Assembly: GCA_902491215.1 (NCBI GenBank)
Contig: CABUGV010000031.1
Location: 1-42,033 of the forward strand
Reading direction: 5' to 3'
Origin: 43-108 sp001915545
Lineage (GTDB): Bacteria; Bacteroidota; Bacteroidia; Bacteroidales; Bacteroidaceae
Length of the DNA stretch: 42,033 bases
Part shown: positions 8,513-16,284 of the stretch, one piece after another
Layout of the letters: each line of letters begins with the position of its first letter
Numbering within the stretch: the stretch's first letter is position 1
Made by a program: the position numbers and the translations under genes
Notes under the pieces: model-generated
Seen by the model: the letters and a program-made list of their open reading frames with translations, nothing else
What the model was told of the DNA's origin: nothing
The model's database searches: none

Positions 8513-8544
8513 GAAATCATTCATCAACAAACAAAAAACGGACA

Positions 8545-9831
8545 ATGAAAAAAACAAAATACAAAATGAACGAGATAATCAACCGTTCTGCTATCTTTGC
8601 AGCAGCAACAGCCATGTCACTGTGTGCCTACGCTGAAGAACCGGCTGACACAACCATAAAGGAAACAGCTGAAAGAAACATAAAGCTCGACATGAGCAAC
8701 GGTGTTGTTCCTATCGCCGATAATAGAGGATTCACTCTTCAATCGAAAGACGGGAAATTCATATTCAAACCTTATCTGTTCCTACAGACAAGCTTGAACT
8801 TCAACTACTATGACAGCGAAGGACTAGATCCTGCATACAATCAGGACAATGTGGCAAACTCAGGCTTTGCAGTACCCAATGCCATCTTAGGCTTTACAGG
8901 AAGGGCATTCGGTCTGATCGACTATAACCTTTCAATCAATTCTGCAGCTACTGGAGCAGCAATACTTCAGCAAGCATGGATAGACTATGCCGCCAGCGAA
9001 GCAGTGAGATTCAGAGTAGGAAAATTCAAGACACCATTCTCTCACGCTTATCTGACGACACTTGGAGAAACACTTTTCCCGTCATTGCCGAACTCACTGA
9101 CACAGTGCATGATACTGCCATATTCACTGAACGCAGTCACACCAAGCTTTGCTACGGGATTTGACTTAGGAGTGGAAATGCACGGTATCATCAAAAACCG
9201 CTGGGGCTACGAAATAGGATTGTTCAACGGCACAGGCATAAACAACAATAGTGCTTCAAAAACTCTAAGTGATGACCTGCATATTCCATCACTGCTGTAT
9301 GCAGGAAGAATAACATACCTGCCATACGGAGAGATGCCTGCAACGCAAGGAAATCCAAAGATGCTGAATACGGAAAAGATGCTCATCGGTGCATCGGTGA
9401 ACTATAACGTAGAGAGCGAAAACGAAAGCACAAACGATTTCAGAGCAGGAATAGAATTTGCGTGGCTGAAAAACAGGCTCTACCTTGCGGCAGAAGCTTA
9501 TTACATGAACATTGGGTTCACAAAAAGACAAAAGATATCGGAAAGCTACAACTATGTCGGCGGATATATACAAGCTGGATATTTCGTGACAAAAAATCTG
9601 CAGCCTGCATTGAGATACGATTTTCTTGACAGAAACGGTCTGGACAGAGCCGGTTTTCTTAACATGCCTGCAGTTGGAATCAACTACTTCGTTCCTAAGT
9701 GCAATCTTAAACTGTCAGCCATGTATGAATATGTCGGACGCACAGGACATTCTTCACAGCTGGACAGAGACGAGGATGACCTTGGAGTTTCAACACATAA
9801 GGCTGTAGTGATGATGCAATACAGTTTCTGA
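8545..9831 (+). CDS. Second outer-membrane porin, O/P-like
   Basis: A 428-residue predicted beta-barrel with a signal peptide ending near CAYAEEP (residue 30). It contains strand-like segments (FKPYLFLQTSLNFNYY, RFRVGKFKTPFSHAY, YVGGYIQAGYFV) and ends in the terminal phenylalanine typical of outer-membrane proteins. The RVGKFKTPF segment is characteristic of phosphate-selective porin O/P homologues. It differs substantially from the first porin of the operon, so the pair is not a recent duplication. It lies 32 bp after the di-heme gene and 20 bp before the mono-heme gene. Confidence 0.8.
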   Translation: MKKTKYKMNEIINRSAIFAAATAMSLCAYAEEPADTTIKETAERNIKLDMSNGVVPIADNRGFTLQSKDGKFIFKPYLFLQTSLNFNYYDSEGLDPAYNQDNVANSGFAVPNAILGFTGRAFGLIDYNLSINSAATGAAILQQAWIDYAASEAVRFRVGKFKTPFSHAYLTTLGETLFPSLPNSLTQCMILPYSLNAVTPSFATGFDLGVEMHGIIKNRWGYEIGLFNGTGINNNSASKTLSDDLHIPSLLYAGRITYLPYGEMPATQGNPKMLNTEKMLIGASVNYNVESENESTNDFRAGIEFAWLKNRLYLAAEAYYMNIGFTKRQKISESYNYVGGYIQAGYFVTKNLQPALRYDFLDRNGLDRAGFLNMPAVGINYFVPKCNLKLSAMYEYVGRTGHSSQLDRDEDDLGVSTHKAVVMMQYSF

Positions 9832-9851
9832 AAACATGGAGGATAAGAAAC

Positions 9852-10586
9852 ATGAAAACATGGAAAACAATGAAAATCCTCTTGACGGCGTCGGCTATGG
9901 CATTTATTGCTTCGTCATGCGATGATGGGAAAATATATCCGCAAATAAGCGAAGCAGAAGGTTCCGGACGCGTACTCGAAATCAAGGTCAGATTCACAAA
10001 TGTAGACCAATGGCCGTCGACAGAAGACTACTGCGTTCTGTTCGCCGGTTTCAAGGAGGACGGCACTTATCCTTCGATATCGAAAAACATAGGTACACCG
10101 GTTGAGGGCAAAGACATGGAATTTACACTTTCCAACGTACCGGAAGACGTGACAACAGCATCTATATGCATTACCAGTCTTTCACATAAACTGATATATC
10201 ACATATATACCACTGAAACCGGTAAAGGACTTTCTGCCGAAATCGATGCCGGCACAATAGAAATGAAAAGTTTGTACAGTTTCGTGCAGGACGGCATATT
10301 CGACTCCAGGTGCATTTCATGCCATGGCGATGGAGGAACAGCAGCCGGTCTCGACCTTACAAAAGATAAAAGCTACGAAATGCTTATCGGCAAACCAGCA
10401 ACAACAGATCCGTCGTGCGTTAGAGTTGTTGCAGGAAATGCAACAGAAAGCTATCTTTACAGAATAATGACAGAAGATACACTCGATGCAAACGAGTCGG
10501 GATACAACCATCCCATGAATGTCAACTTAAGAAACGACATGACACTTTTGATAAAAGAATGGATAAACTCAGGTGCATGCAAATGA
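9852..10586 (+). CDS. Mono-heme c-type cytochrome lipoprotein
   Basis: A 244-residue lipoprotein with lipobox IASSC (C23) followed by DDGK, again an acidic surface-export signal. The N-terminal 130 residues look like a beta-sandwich of unknown family. The C-terminal 100 residues carry one haem c site, C154-C157-H158 (CISCHGDGG), with AGLDL after it and H220-P-M222 as a likely distal methionine ligand. This arrangement is like the small cytochrome domains fused to surface proteins in Bacteroidetes and Planctomycetes. It is the third predicted surface lipoprotein in the operon and a plausible electron-transfer partner of the di-heme protein. It is not a full-length match to any family I can name. 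Confidence 0.75.
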   Translation: MKTWKTMKILLTASAMAFIASSCDDGKIYPQISEAEGSGRVLEIKVRFTNVDQWPSTEDYCVLFAGFKEDGTYPSISKNIGTPVEGKDMEFTLSNVPEDVTTASICITSLSHKLIYHIYTTETGKGLSAEIDAGTIEMKSLYSFVQDGIFDSRCISCHGDGGTAAGLDLTKDKSYEMLIGKPATTDPSCVRVVAGNATESYLYRIMTEDTLDANESGYNHPMNVNLRNDMTLLIKEWINSGACK

Positions 10587-10641
10587 AAGAACAAAAATAC
10601 ATTTGGCGCACCATTCAAACACGATAAGAAAAACCGCAGAT

Positions 10642-11781
10642 ATGAAAACTGAAAAAATTTACTTCAATGAATTGAAAGCGTCGGCCGAGATATCTCATTT
10701 CGAGCCTGAAGGCAAAGTCGGCGAAATTCACGCTATGATACATGTGGAGCCGCTAGGCGACATGTTCGAGGCTCAACTGAAGAGACTCTACGAGGCAGAG
10801 GCTAAAGTTCTGCATGCAGACGCGATGAAAGGTGCATCGGTCGTGATGAAAAGATATTTTCTGAGCGATGCTGTAAACCAGCGCCCACTGATGAAGGAAG
10901 AATGCGGATGCGCCGTATCAACCATACAGCAGCCACCGCTCGACGGAAGCAAAGTTGCAGTGTGGATATACCTGCAGAAAGGCACGGAGATTACAGAGGA
11001 ACACGGCATGACGGTAAGCGAACACAACGGATACAGACATCTGTGGAAAATGGGAATGCTGGAACGTAAGGGCGACTCAGCACATCAGACGGAAGTTCTG
11101 CTCAATGACTACGAGGAGAGGTTGGGAAAATTCAGTGCAACTCTGGCCGACAATTGTGTGCGCACATGGTTCTTCGTCCGCGACGTCGACACGCAATATG
11201 CCGGCATGGTAAGAGCACGCAAAGAGAATTTCTGCGCACAAGGACTTACCGAAAACTCGCACTACATTGCCAGTACAGGCATAGGAGGACTGCCGGCCGA
11301 CACTGGAGCCATCGTACAGATGGACACATATGCAATAACCGGCTTCGACCAGAAACAGGAGACATACCTCTACGCACCAACGCACCTGAACCCTACTTAC
11401 GAATACGGAGTAACGTTCGAACGTGGTACTAAGATGGTGTATGGCGACAGAACGCATGTGCTCATCAGCGGTACAGCCAGCATAAACAACAAGGGAGAAG
11501 TTGTACATCTTGGCGACATTGTAAAACAGACAGAGCGCATGTGGGAAAACGTAGGTAAACTTCTGGAGGAAGCGGATGCCGGTTTCGACGACGTGATGCA
11601 GATTATCGTGTATCTGCGCGACAGTGCCGATTACCAAACGGTGAAGAAGATGTTTGACGAACGTTTCCCAGACATACCGCGCGTCATAACGCTTGCTCCT
11701 GTATGCCGTCCTACATGGCTTATCGAAATGGAGTGCATGGCTATTTCGAAAAAGGGCGACAGCGCGTTCCGCGACTTCTGA
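10642..11781 (+). CDS. Rid-family (YjgF/YER057c/UK114) two-domain protein
   Basis: A 379-residue cytoplasmic protein. The C-terminal about 130 residues form a RidA-like domain: VLISGTASINNKGEVVHLGD, then WENVGKLLEEADAGFDDVMQIIVYLRD, then RPTWLIEMECMAI. The N-terminal half is a second, degenerate Rid-like domain, as in the larger Rid-family proteins of Bacteroidetes. RidA proteins hydrolyse reactive enamine/imine intermediates; activity here is not assured. I chose the ATG at 10642; an in-frame ATG at 10573 would overlap the end of the cytochrome gene and adds 23 non-conserved residues. It has no signal peptide, unlike the other products of the operon, and is the last gene before the terminator at 11822. 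Confidence 0.8.
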   Translation: MKTEKIYFNELKASAEISHFEPEGKVGEIHAMIHVEPLGDMFEAQLKRLYEAEAKVLHADAMKGASVVMKRYFLSDAVNQRPLMKEECGCAVSTIQQPPLDGSKVAVWIYLQKGTEITEEHGMTVSEHNGYRHLWKMGMLERKGDSAHQTEVLLNDYEERLGKFSATLADNCVRTWFFVRDVDTQYAGMVRARKENFCAQGLTENSHYIASTGIGGLPADTGAIVQMDTYAITGFDQKQETYLYAPTHLNPTYEYGVTFERGTKMVYGDRTHVLISGTASINNKGEVVHLGDIVKQTERMWENVGKLLEEADAGFDDVMQIIVYLRDSADYQTVKKMFDERFPDIPRVITLAPVCRPTWLIEMECMAISKKGDSAFRDF

Positions 11782-11821
11782 AAAAGAAAAGAATTCCCGA
11801 ACATATTTATATATGACAAAC

Positions 11822-11872
11822 AAGAAATCTCCTGTCCATGCATATCCGGAATGCAGAGACAGGAGATTTCTT
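11822..11872. terminator. Terminator closing the porin-cytochrome operon
   Basis: AAGAAATCTCCTGTC (11822-11836) pairs perfectly with GACAGGAGATTTCTT (11858-11872), and the loop holds a TGCAT/ATGCA inner stem. It lies 41 bp after the Rid-family stop codon. An in-frame ATG at 11838 that would lengthen the next protein sits inside this hairpin and is therefore unlikely to be used. Confidence 0.8.
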
Positions 11873-11954
11873 TATAACGCATCTTGAAATCTTTTCTGCA
11901 TTTCAAATCATACACCTATTATATATTATACAAACCATTAATCAATCAAACTCT

Positions 11955-14177
11955 ATGCAGATGAACAAAACATCTACAAAGAACAAATCCACAATAAAAT
12001 ATATGAAACGTGCACCTTTCGCAATGCTGATGCTGATGACTGTGGTTCTTGGCGTTGCAACATTCGTTGAAGACGAATGCGGAACAGCTTTCGCCGGGAG
12101 ATACATCTACGGCAGTGCATGGTTCACTGTGCTGTGGACAGTGATAAGTCTTTCGGCAATAGGCCTGCTGGCAAAGACCAAGATTTGGAAACGAAAGGCG
12201 GTGATGATGATTCACGTATCTTTCATACTGATTCTAGTCGGTGCACTCACAACATCTCTAACAGCGGAGAAAGGCATGCTCCATCTGAGGGAGGGTGAAA
12301 CGGTAGACAGATACCTGTCGGAAGAGAGGATACTCGAACAATTGCCATTCAGCATAAGGCTCGACAAATACGAAACAGAATTCCATCCTGGCACGGACAC
12401 ACCGGCCGATTATGTGAGCGAAATTGCTGTTTCGTACGACGGGGGGAAGAGTTTCGAAGAATACAGAATTTCTATGAACAAAATCTTCAACCGCAATGGT
12501 GTAAGACTCTACCAGAGTTCGTACGACGATGACGGCAGAGGTTCGTACCTTTCTGTAAATATAGACCGGTGGGGAGTACCTATAACGTATGCCGGATATG
12601 TTCTGCTGTTCGTTTCTATGATATTTATGCTTATTGAAAAGAACGGTACGTTCAGACGCCTCATCAGAGGCGAGAAGGTGGCAGGCATTGCCGTTGCACT
12701 ATTGTTGTTCCTTATAAACATACAGACTACAGAAGCATCAGAGAAACGCATGAGGGGTGCTGTCACTGAAGAACAGGCTGAAGCGTTCGGCAAGCTTCAG
12801 GTGATGTACAACGGCAGGATATGTCCTGTACAAACTCTTGCGCTGGATTTCACGCGCAAACTAACAGGAGACAATTCATACAGAAGCTTCACTGCCGAAC
12901 AGGTGTTCCTATCGTTCATATTCTACCCAGAAGTATGGATACGCGAAAAGCTTATAGAAGTTGACGACAGCAAACTGCGCAACGAATATCATTTGCCAGA
13001 AAGAGCATCCATGCTCGATTTCTTTCCTGAAGGCAGATACATATTTGCCAACACTTCAGCCCCATCAAAGGCCGTAATGGAAATGGACGAAAAGATAAGT
13101 CTGATTGTTATGGCTCAGGAAGGACATCTCCTCCAGATGTTTCCCATAAGAGACGGAGGAAGAATACTATGGACTTCGCCATGCATCGCTACAGAAGACA
13201 GTATCGCAGACAGAAATACAGCATACGGAACAGAAATCTTGCGCAAAATCGATACAGACCTGCATAGCAACGACGGGAAAGATTATGACAAGATAGTCAA
13301 AGAATTATCTGACTTCCAAAGAAAGAACGGAGGCAAAACATTTCTGCCAGAGAGAAAAGTTAATGCAGAAATACTTCTCAACCATCTGCACACAACGGGA
13401 TGGATGTTCAAACTTTTCCTAACAATGGGTATACTTCTCATTCCGGCGATGAAACTGAAGGAGAAACATCCGAAGGCGCTCAAGATATTACACAAATGTT
13501 TTTTGACCATCATTGTTATATGCGCCAGCCTACTCACCGCAGTTCTAAGTCTCAGATGGTACGTTGGCGGACACTTCCCGATGTCAAACGGATACGAAAC
13601 TATGCAGACGCTTGCACTGATGATTATGCTAGGCACACTGGCTATAGGCCGTAAGCACGTGCTCTTCGCATCACTGGGCATGCTGACCGCCGGCTTTGCA
13701 CTGCTTGTGTCATCGCTCAGCGAGATGAATCCGCAGATCACTCACCTTATGCCGGTACTATCCTCGCCACTGCTGTCGATTCATGTTTCATCCATAATGG
13801 CTTCATACGCCATGCTGTCGCTGACGTTTTTCATAGCCGTGGGTGCCTTGGCAAGACCTTCGGCAACAGAGGAATCCATGCGCCTAATATATATCATACT
13901 CTATCCCGCCCTGACGCTGCTGACCATTGGCATATTCGTTGGAGCTGTGTGGGCAAACGTGTCGTGGGGTACATACTGGAGCTGGGATCCCAAAGAGGTA
14001 TGGGCGCTGATTACTATGCTCATATACAGCATGCCTCTGCACAGGCAGTCGCTTCCATTCTTCAGAAAAAGGAAATGTTTCCTGATATACATTGCAGGAG
14101 CATTTGCAACGGTTCTGATGACATATTTCGGTGTGAACTATATTCTCGGAGGAATGCACAGCTACGCAAACCAATGA
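11955..14177 (+). CDS. ccsBA: Cytochrome c synthase, CcsB(ResB)-CcsA fusion
   Basis: A 740-residue polytopic inner-membrane protein of the system II cytochrome c biogenesis type. The N-terminal third has ResB/CcsB features: membrane helices, then a periplasmic domain with LREGETVDRYLSEERILEQ. The C-terminal third is CcsA, with the haem-handling WGTYWSWDPKE motif at 671-681 and about six membrane helices. System II covalently attaches haem to CxxCH motifs in the periplasm, so this gene is a natural partner for the two cytochromes encoded just upstream. It is separated from them by a terminator, so it may have its own promoter, which I could not identify. The ATG at 11955 is preferred (11961 is also possible); upstream in-frame ATGs fall in the terminator. 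Confidence 0.9.
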   Translation: MQMNKTSTKNKSTIKYMKRAPFAMLMLMTVVLGVATFVEDECGTAFAGRYIYGSAWFTVLWTVISLSAIGLLAKTKIWKRKAVMMIHVSFILILVGALTTSLTAEKGMLHLREGETVDRYLSEERILEQLPFSIRLDKYETEFHPGTDTPADYVSEIAVSYDGGKSFEEYRISMNKIFNRNGVRLYQSSYDDDGRGSYLSVNIDRWGVPITYAGYVLLFVSMIFMLIEKNGTFRRLIRGEKVAGIAVALLLFLINIQTTEASEKRMRGAVTEEQAEAFGKLQVMYNGRICPVQTLALDFTRKLTGDNSYRSFTAEQVFLSFIFYPEVWIREKLIEVDDSKLRNEYHLPERASMLDFFPEGRYIFANTSAPSKAVMEMDEKISLIVMAQEGHLLQMFPIRDGGRILWTSPCIATEDSIADRNTAYGTEILRKIDTDLHSNDGKDYDKIVKELSDFQRKNGGKTFLPERKVNAEILLNHLHTTGWMFKLFLTMGILLIPAMKLKEKHPKALKILHKCFLTIIVICASLLTAVLSLRWYVGGHFPMSNGYETMQTLALMIMLGTLAIGRKHVLFASLGMLTAGFALLVSSLSEMNPQITHLMPVLSSPLLSIHVSSIMASYAMLSLTFFIAVGALARPSATEESMRLIYIILYPALTLLTIGIFVGAVWANVSWGTYWSWDPKEVWALITMLIYSMPLHRQSLPFFRKRKCFLIYIAGAFATVLMTYFGVNYILGGMHSYANQ

Positions 14178-14312
14178 GTGCGTATAACTTCCATTCCGAC
14201 ATACTCAATACTGAGCATCATGGCGTGAAAAGTGAGTATCGGCTAACGTATTTTGCCATAAATATCACGCATCTGCAGAAAAACAGACGGCAAGAATCAG
14301 TAAAACAGAGTA

Positions 14313-14343
14313 TTGACCGCTCACTCAACAATACGTAACTTTG
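14313..14343 (+). promoter_or_regulatory. Consensus promoter with no gene behind it
   Basis: TTG (14313-14315) and TAACTTTG (14336-14343) with a 20-bp spacer match the Bacteroidetes consensus as well as the feoAB promoter does. No convincing coding sequence follows on the plus strand for nearly 2 kb. It may drive a small RNA or be left over from a gene lost when the island at 14660-16003 was inserted. Confidence 0.65.
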
Positions 14344-14349
14344 CAGTGT

Positions 14350-14510
14350 CAAAAGAAAATAAAAGTAGAAAAAGATAAAACTAGCGCATAGCTTAACTAT
14401 ACTTTGTTTTTGTTTATTGGCACACAATAATCTTTCAGAATTACGTAAACCATAAAAGCAAGACATGCAGATTTCCCGAAGTGATTCGCGAAACCTGCAT
14501 GCATTTTTAT
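14350..14510 (+). other. Possible small RNA region (speculative)
   Basis: This stretch of about 160 nt starts at the expected transcription start of the orphan promoter. It ends after an imperfect inverted repeat (GCAGATTTCCCG at 14467-14478 with CGCGAAACCTGC at 14487-14498) that precedes ATGCATTTTTATG. The stem has two mismatches on the plus strand, so it is a weak terminator. No family was recognised. Confidence 0.2.
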
Positions 14511-14666
14511 GTACATCGCTATGTCTGCATACACGAAAAATGCAGTTTATTCCCATTCTGTCATTTTATTGTTTCAAGAAAAAATGTATTATGTTTATTA
14601 TAAGAACTTTAACTATAAGTTTTACTCACATATTATTTGTACCAGTGTCAAAAACCGGTGTCAATA

Positions 14667-15031
14667 TTACTTTCTTATAAAAGATTTTATTGACTGCCAC
14701 ATACTTTTTTTATTATTTATTGATTTATGATAAAAGGCAGATGTTTTAATATTGTCCATTTCAATTATCTTACAATTGAATTCTTCAAAATTAACTTCCC
14801 ATTCTCCCATATCTGATTTTGCTATATGCAGTATATTATCAATGTACTTCTTTTCTTTAGGATAAAAAAAGTAATATCTGTCTTTTTTTGATTCACTTAT
14901 AGATTTAACATAACTACCATCATTTTTTTCTTAAAATTTATAGGTGTAGCTTCAACAGAAATCAATTCTCCCCAATTAATATCCTCAACTTCTGTAATTT
15001 CAAATATATAAAACCAATCACATCTTTCCAT
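14667..15031 (-). pseudogene. Frameshifted hypothetical protein, about 121 residues
   Basis: Reading left from the ATG at 15031 the frame begins MERCDWFYIFEITEVED and runs to a run of seven T (14933-14939; seven A on the coding strand). There the frame breaks. One more A would restore a continuous frame through KSISESKKDRYYFFYPKEK and EWEVNFEEFNCKIIEMDN to the stop at 14667-14669. The start overlaps the end of the upstream gene (ATG within GGAAAGATGTGA), the usual sign of translational coupling. The family is unknown. Another run of seven A further along is in frame, so the break is not a general undercount of homopolymers. Confidence 0.6.
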
Positions 15032-15373
15032 AATTCAACAGTCTTTGTTTATTTAAAGTTTCCAACTCATTATCATTAAAATCATATAGATATGGATGGG
15101 CATATGTCCTTAACTTTTTAAAAATTGAGATATTACTATTAGATGGTGTTTCCCAATTATCAAAATGACTTTTAGTAAGTCGTTTTTTTCTTTAAAACAC
15201 GTATCGGAGAAAACAACTCTATCATCTTTAATCATTAAGTCTTTGAGATACCCAGAATCATATCTGATAATCTCTCTAACAGTTTCTCCCTTATGCCTTT
15301 TAGAAAAAGGTATTATGCTATCTATATCAAGAACCATATCATTAAATTTTAAAGCAAATGTAATAAAAAACAT
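15018..15373 (-). pseudogene. Frameshifted ExoX C-terminal-domain-like small protein
   Basis: A protein of about 118 residues once one base is restored. The first part has IIPFSKRHKGETVREIIR followed by YDSGYLKDLMIKDDRVVFSD, matching the small domain found at the end of ExoX-type exonucleases and as stand-alone proteins in Bacteroidetes. The frame breaks in seven T at 15183-15189 (seven A on the coding strand). With one more A it continues KRLTKSHFDNWETPSNSN and on to LLNYGKM. Its ATG directly follows the stop codon of the recombinase pseudogene, so the three once formed an operon. As deposited, an 87-residue truncated product would be made. Function unknown. Confidence 0.6.
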
Positions 15374-16003
15374 TTATTTTTCTTTTATGAATTCTTTTCT
15401 TACTCGTTGAACTGTAATAATTCCTATTTCGCAAAGTTGAGCAATGTTACGGATTGAATATCCATTTTTAATAGTGCTATAACTTCTTTGTACTCTTCTT
15501 TCCTTATATTCTTTTTTTGTACTTCCGATTTTTCCCAGCTTTCCATCTTTTGCTATATATTGCGCTCAGCCACTGTTAAGACGGAACTTGATATTTTCTC
15601 TTTCCAGTTGAGCACTAGTAGAAAGAGTTGCAATCATGATTGGGGCGAAAGTTGATAGTGAATTGTTTTCATCCAGCAAGGTAAACTGCTCTTTTTGTAT
15701 GAATAGGTTAATCTCATTATCTACAAGTCTTTTTACTACTTCTAGCACTTCAAAGGCATTTCTACCCAAACGGCTGAGTTCTGATACCAGTGCTATGTCT
15801 ATTGAGTTTACTTCGCAGTATTCCAAAGCCTCAACCAAAATAGGACGCTCTGAGTTCTTTTTTTGCTCCGCTTATTTTCCTCAAAGACACATGTAATTTT
15901 CTAGTTTTCTGTATTCTACATAAGCTTTCAAGTCCGCTAATTGCCATTCTGTATTTTGGCGTTCAGTAGTAGAACTAACTCATGCATATATAACTGCTTT
16001 TAT
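15374..16003 (-). pseudogene. Decayed serine recombinase (resolvase/invertase family)
   Basis: Pieces of a Hin/Tn3-type site-specific recombinase are spread over several frames. From the 5' end: KAVIYA-stop-VSSTTERQNTEWQ, containing the catalytic serine region; a frameshifted stretch near 15840-15900; ALVSELSRLGRNAFEVLEVV; LSTSAQLERENIKFRLNSG followed by a stop; and, after another shift, LLKNGYSIRNIAQLCEIG, a Hin-like helix-turn-helix ending at 15374. Lesions include a start codon that now reads ATA, TGA where CGA is expected at two places, and at least two frameshifts. This is clear decay rather than sequencing noise. Confidence 0.85.
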
Positions 16004-16102
16004 AATAAGTGCTTTTTGAATTATGGAACATAAGGTAATAAAATTCAGTGTATTCAAATAAATCAAAGAAATAGCCACAATTTTTTCAAGTTGAAGCTAC
16101 TC

Positions 16103-16121
16103 AAAAAGCCTTACGGAAGGC
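16103..16121 (-). terminator. Small hairpin with T-tract on the minus strand
   Basis: GCCTT (16108-16112) pairs with AAGGC (16117-16121) around ACGG. On the minus strand it is followed by TTTTTGAG. It is short but of intrinsic-terminator form. It lies between the recombinase remnant and the TonB-receptor promoter, and no minus-strand gene upstream of it is obvious. Confidence 0.35.
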
Positions 16122-16177
16122 AATAAATAGGGTTTAAATTATTCCATATCAGACGAAGCAAACAAGAAAATTATCGC

Positions 16178-16185
16178 TACATTTG
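16178..16185 (+). promoter_or_regulatory. -7 element of the TonB-receptor promoter
   Basis: TACATTTG matches TAnnTTTG. There is no TTG at the expected -33 position, so the promoter may need an activator. Confidence 0.5.
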
Positions 16186-16197
16186 CGCCCTGAAAAA

Positions 16198-16245
16198 ATA
16201 TGCAGGCGAAAGATTCATCGGGTGCCGTCTTTCGTCACCGCATAT
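16198..16245 (+). other. Structured 5' leader upstream of the TonB receptor
   Basis: Two stacked stems: ATATGC (16198-16203) with GCATAT (16240-16245), and CGAAAGA (16206-16212) with TCTTTCG (16228-16234), separated by a small asymmetric internal loop and closed by a 15-nt loop. The element begins about 12 nt after the -7 box, so it would form the first part of the mRNA. The conserved boxes of the cobalamin riboswitch are absent. It may be an mRNA-stabilising or regulatory hairpin. Confidence 0.4.
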
Positions 16246-16284
16246 ACACATTTTATACATTTATATTAACCAACACAAAAAACA

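Noticed and set aside
14350..14730. Short plus-strand frames after the orphan promoter (starting at 14465 and 14509)
   Set aside because: No conserved features, no ribosome-binding context, and they run through hairpin-like and AT-rich sequence opposite the end of the frameshifted gene.
16003..16284. Cobalamin riboswitch before the TonB receptor (also looked for before the class II ribonucleotide reductase at 23393-23742)
   Set aside because: The conserved B12-box and core motifs are not present in either leader.
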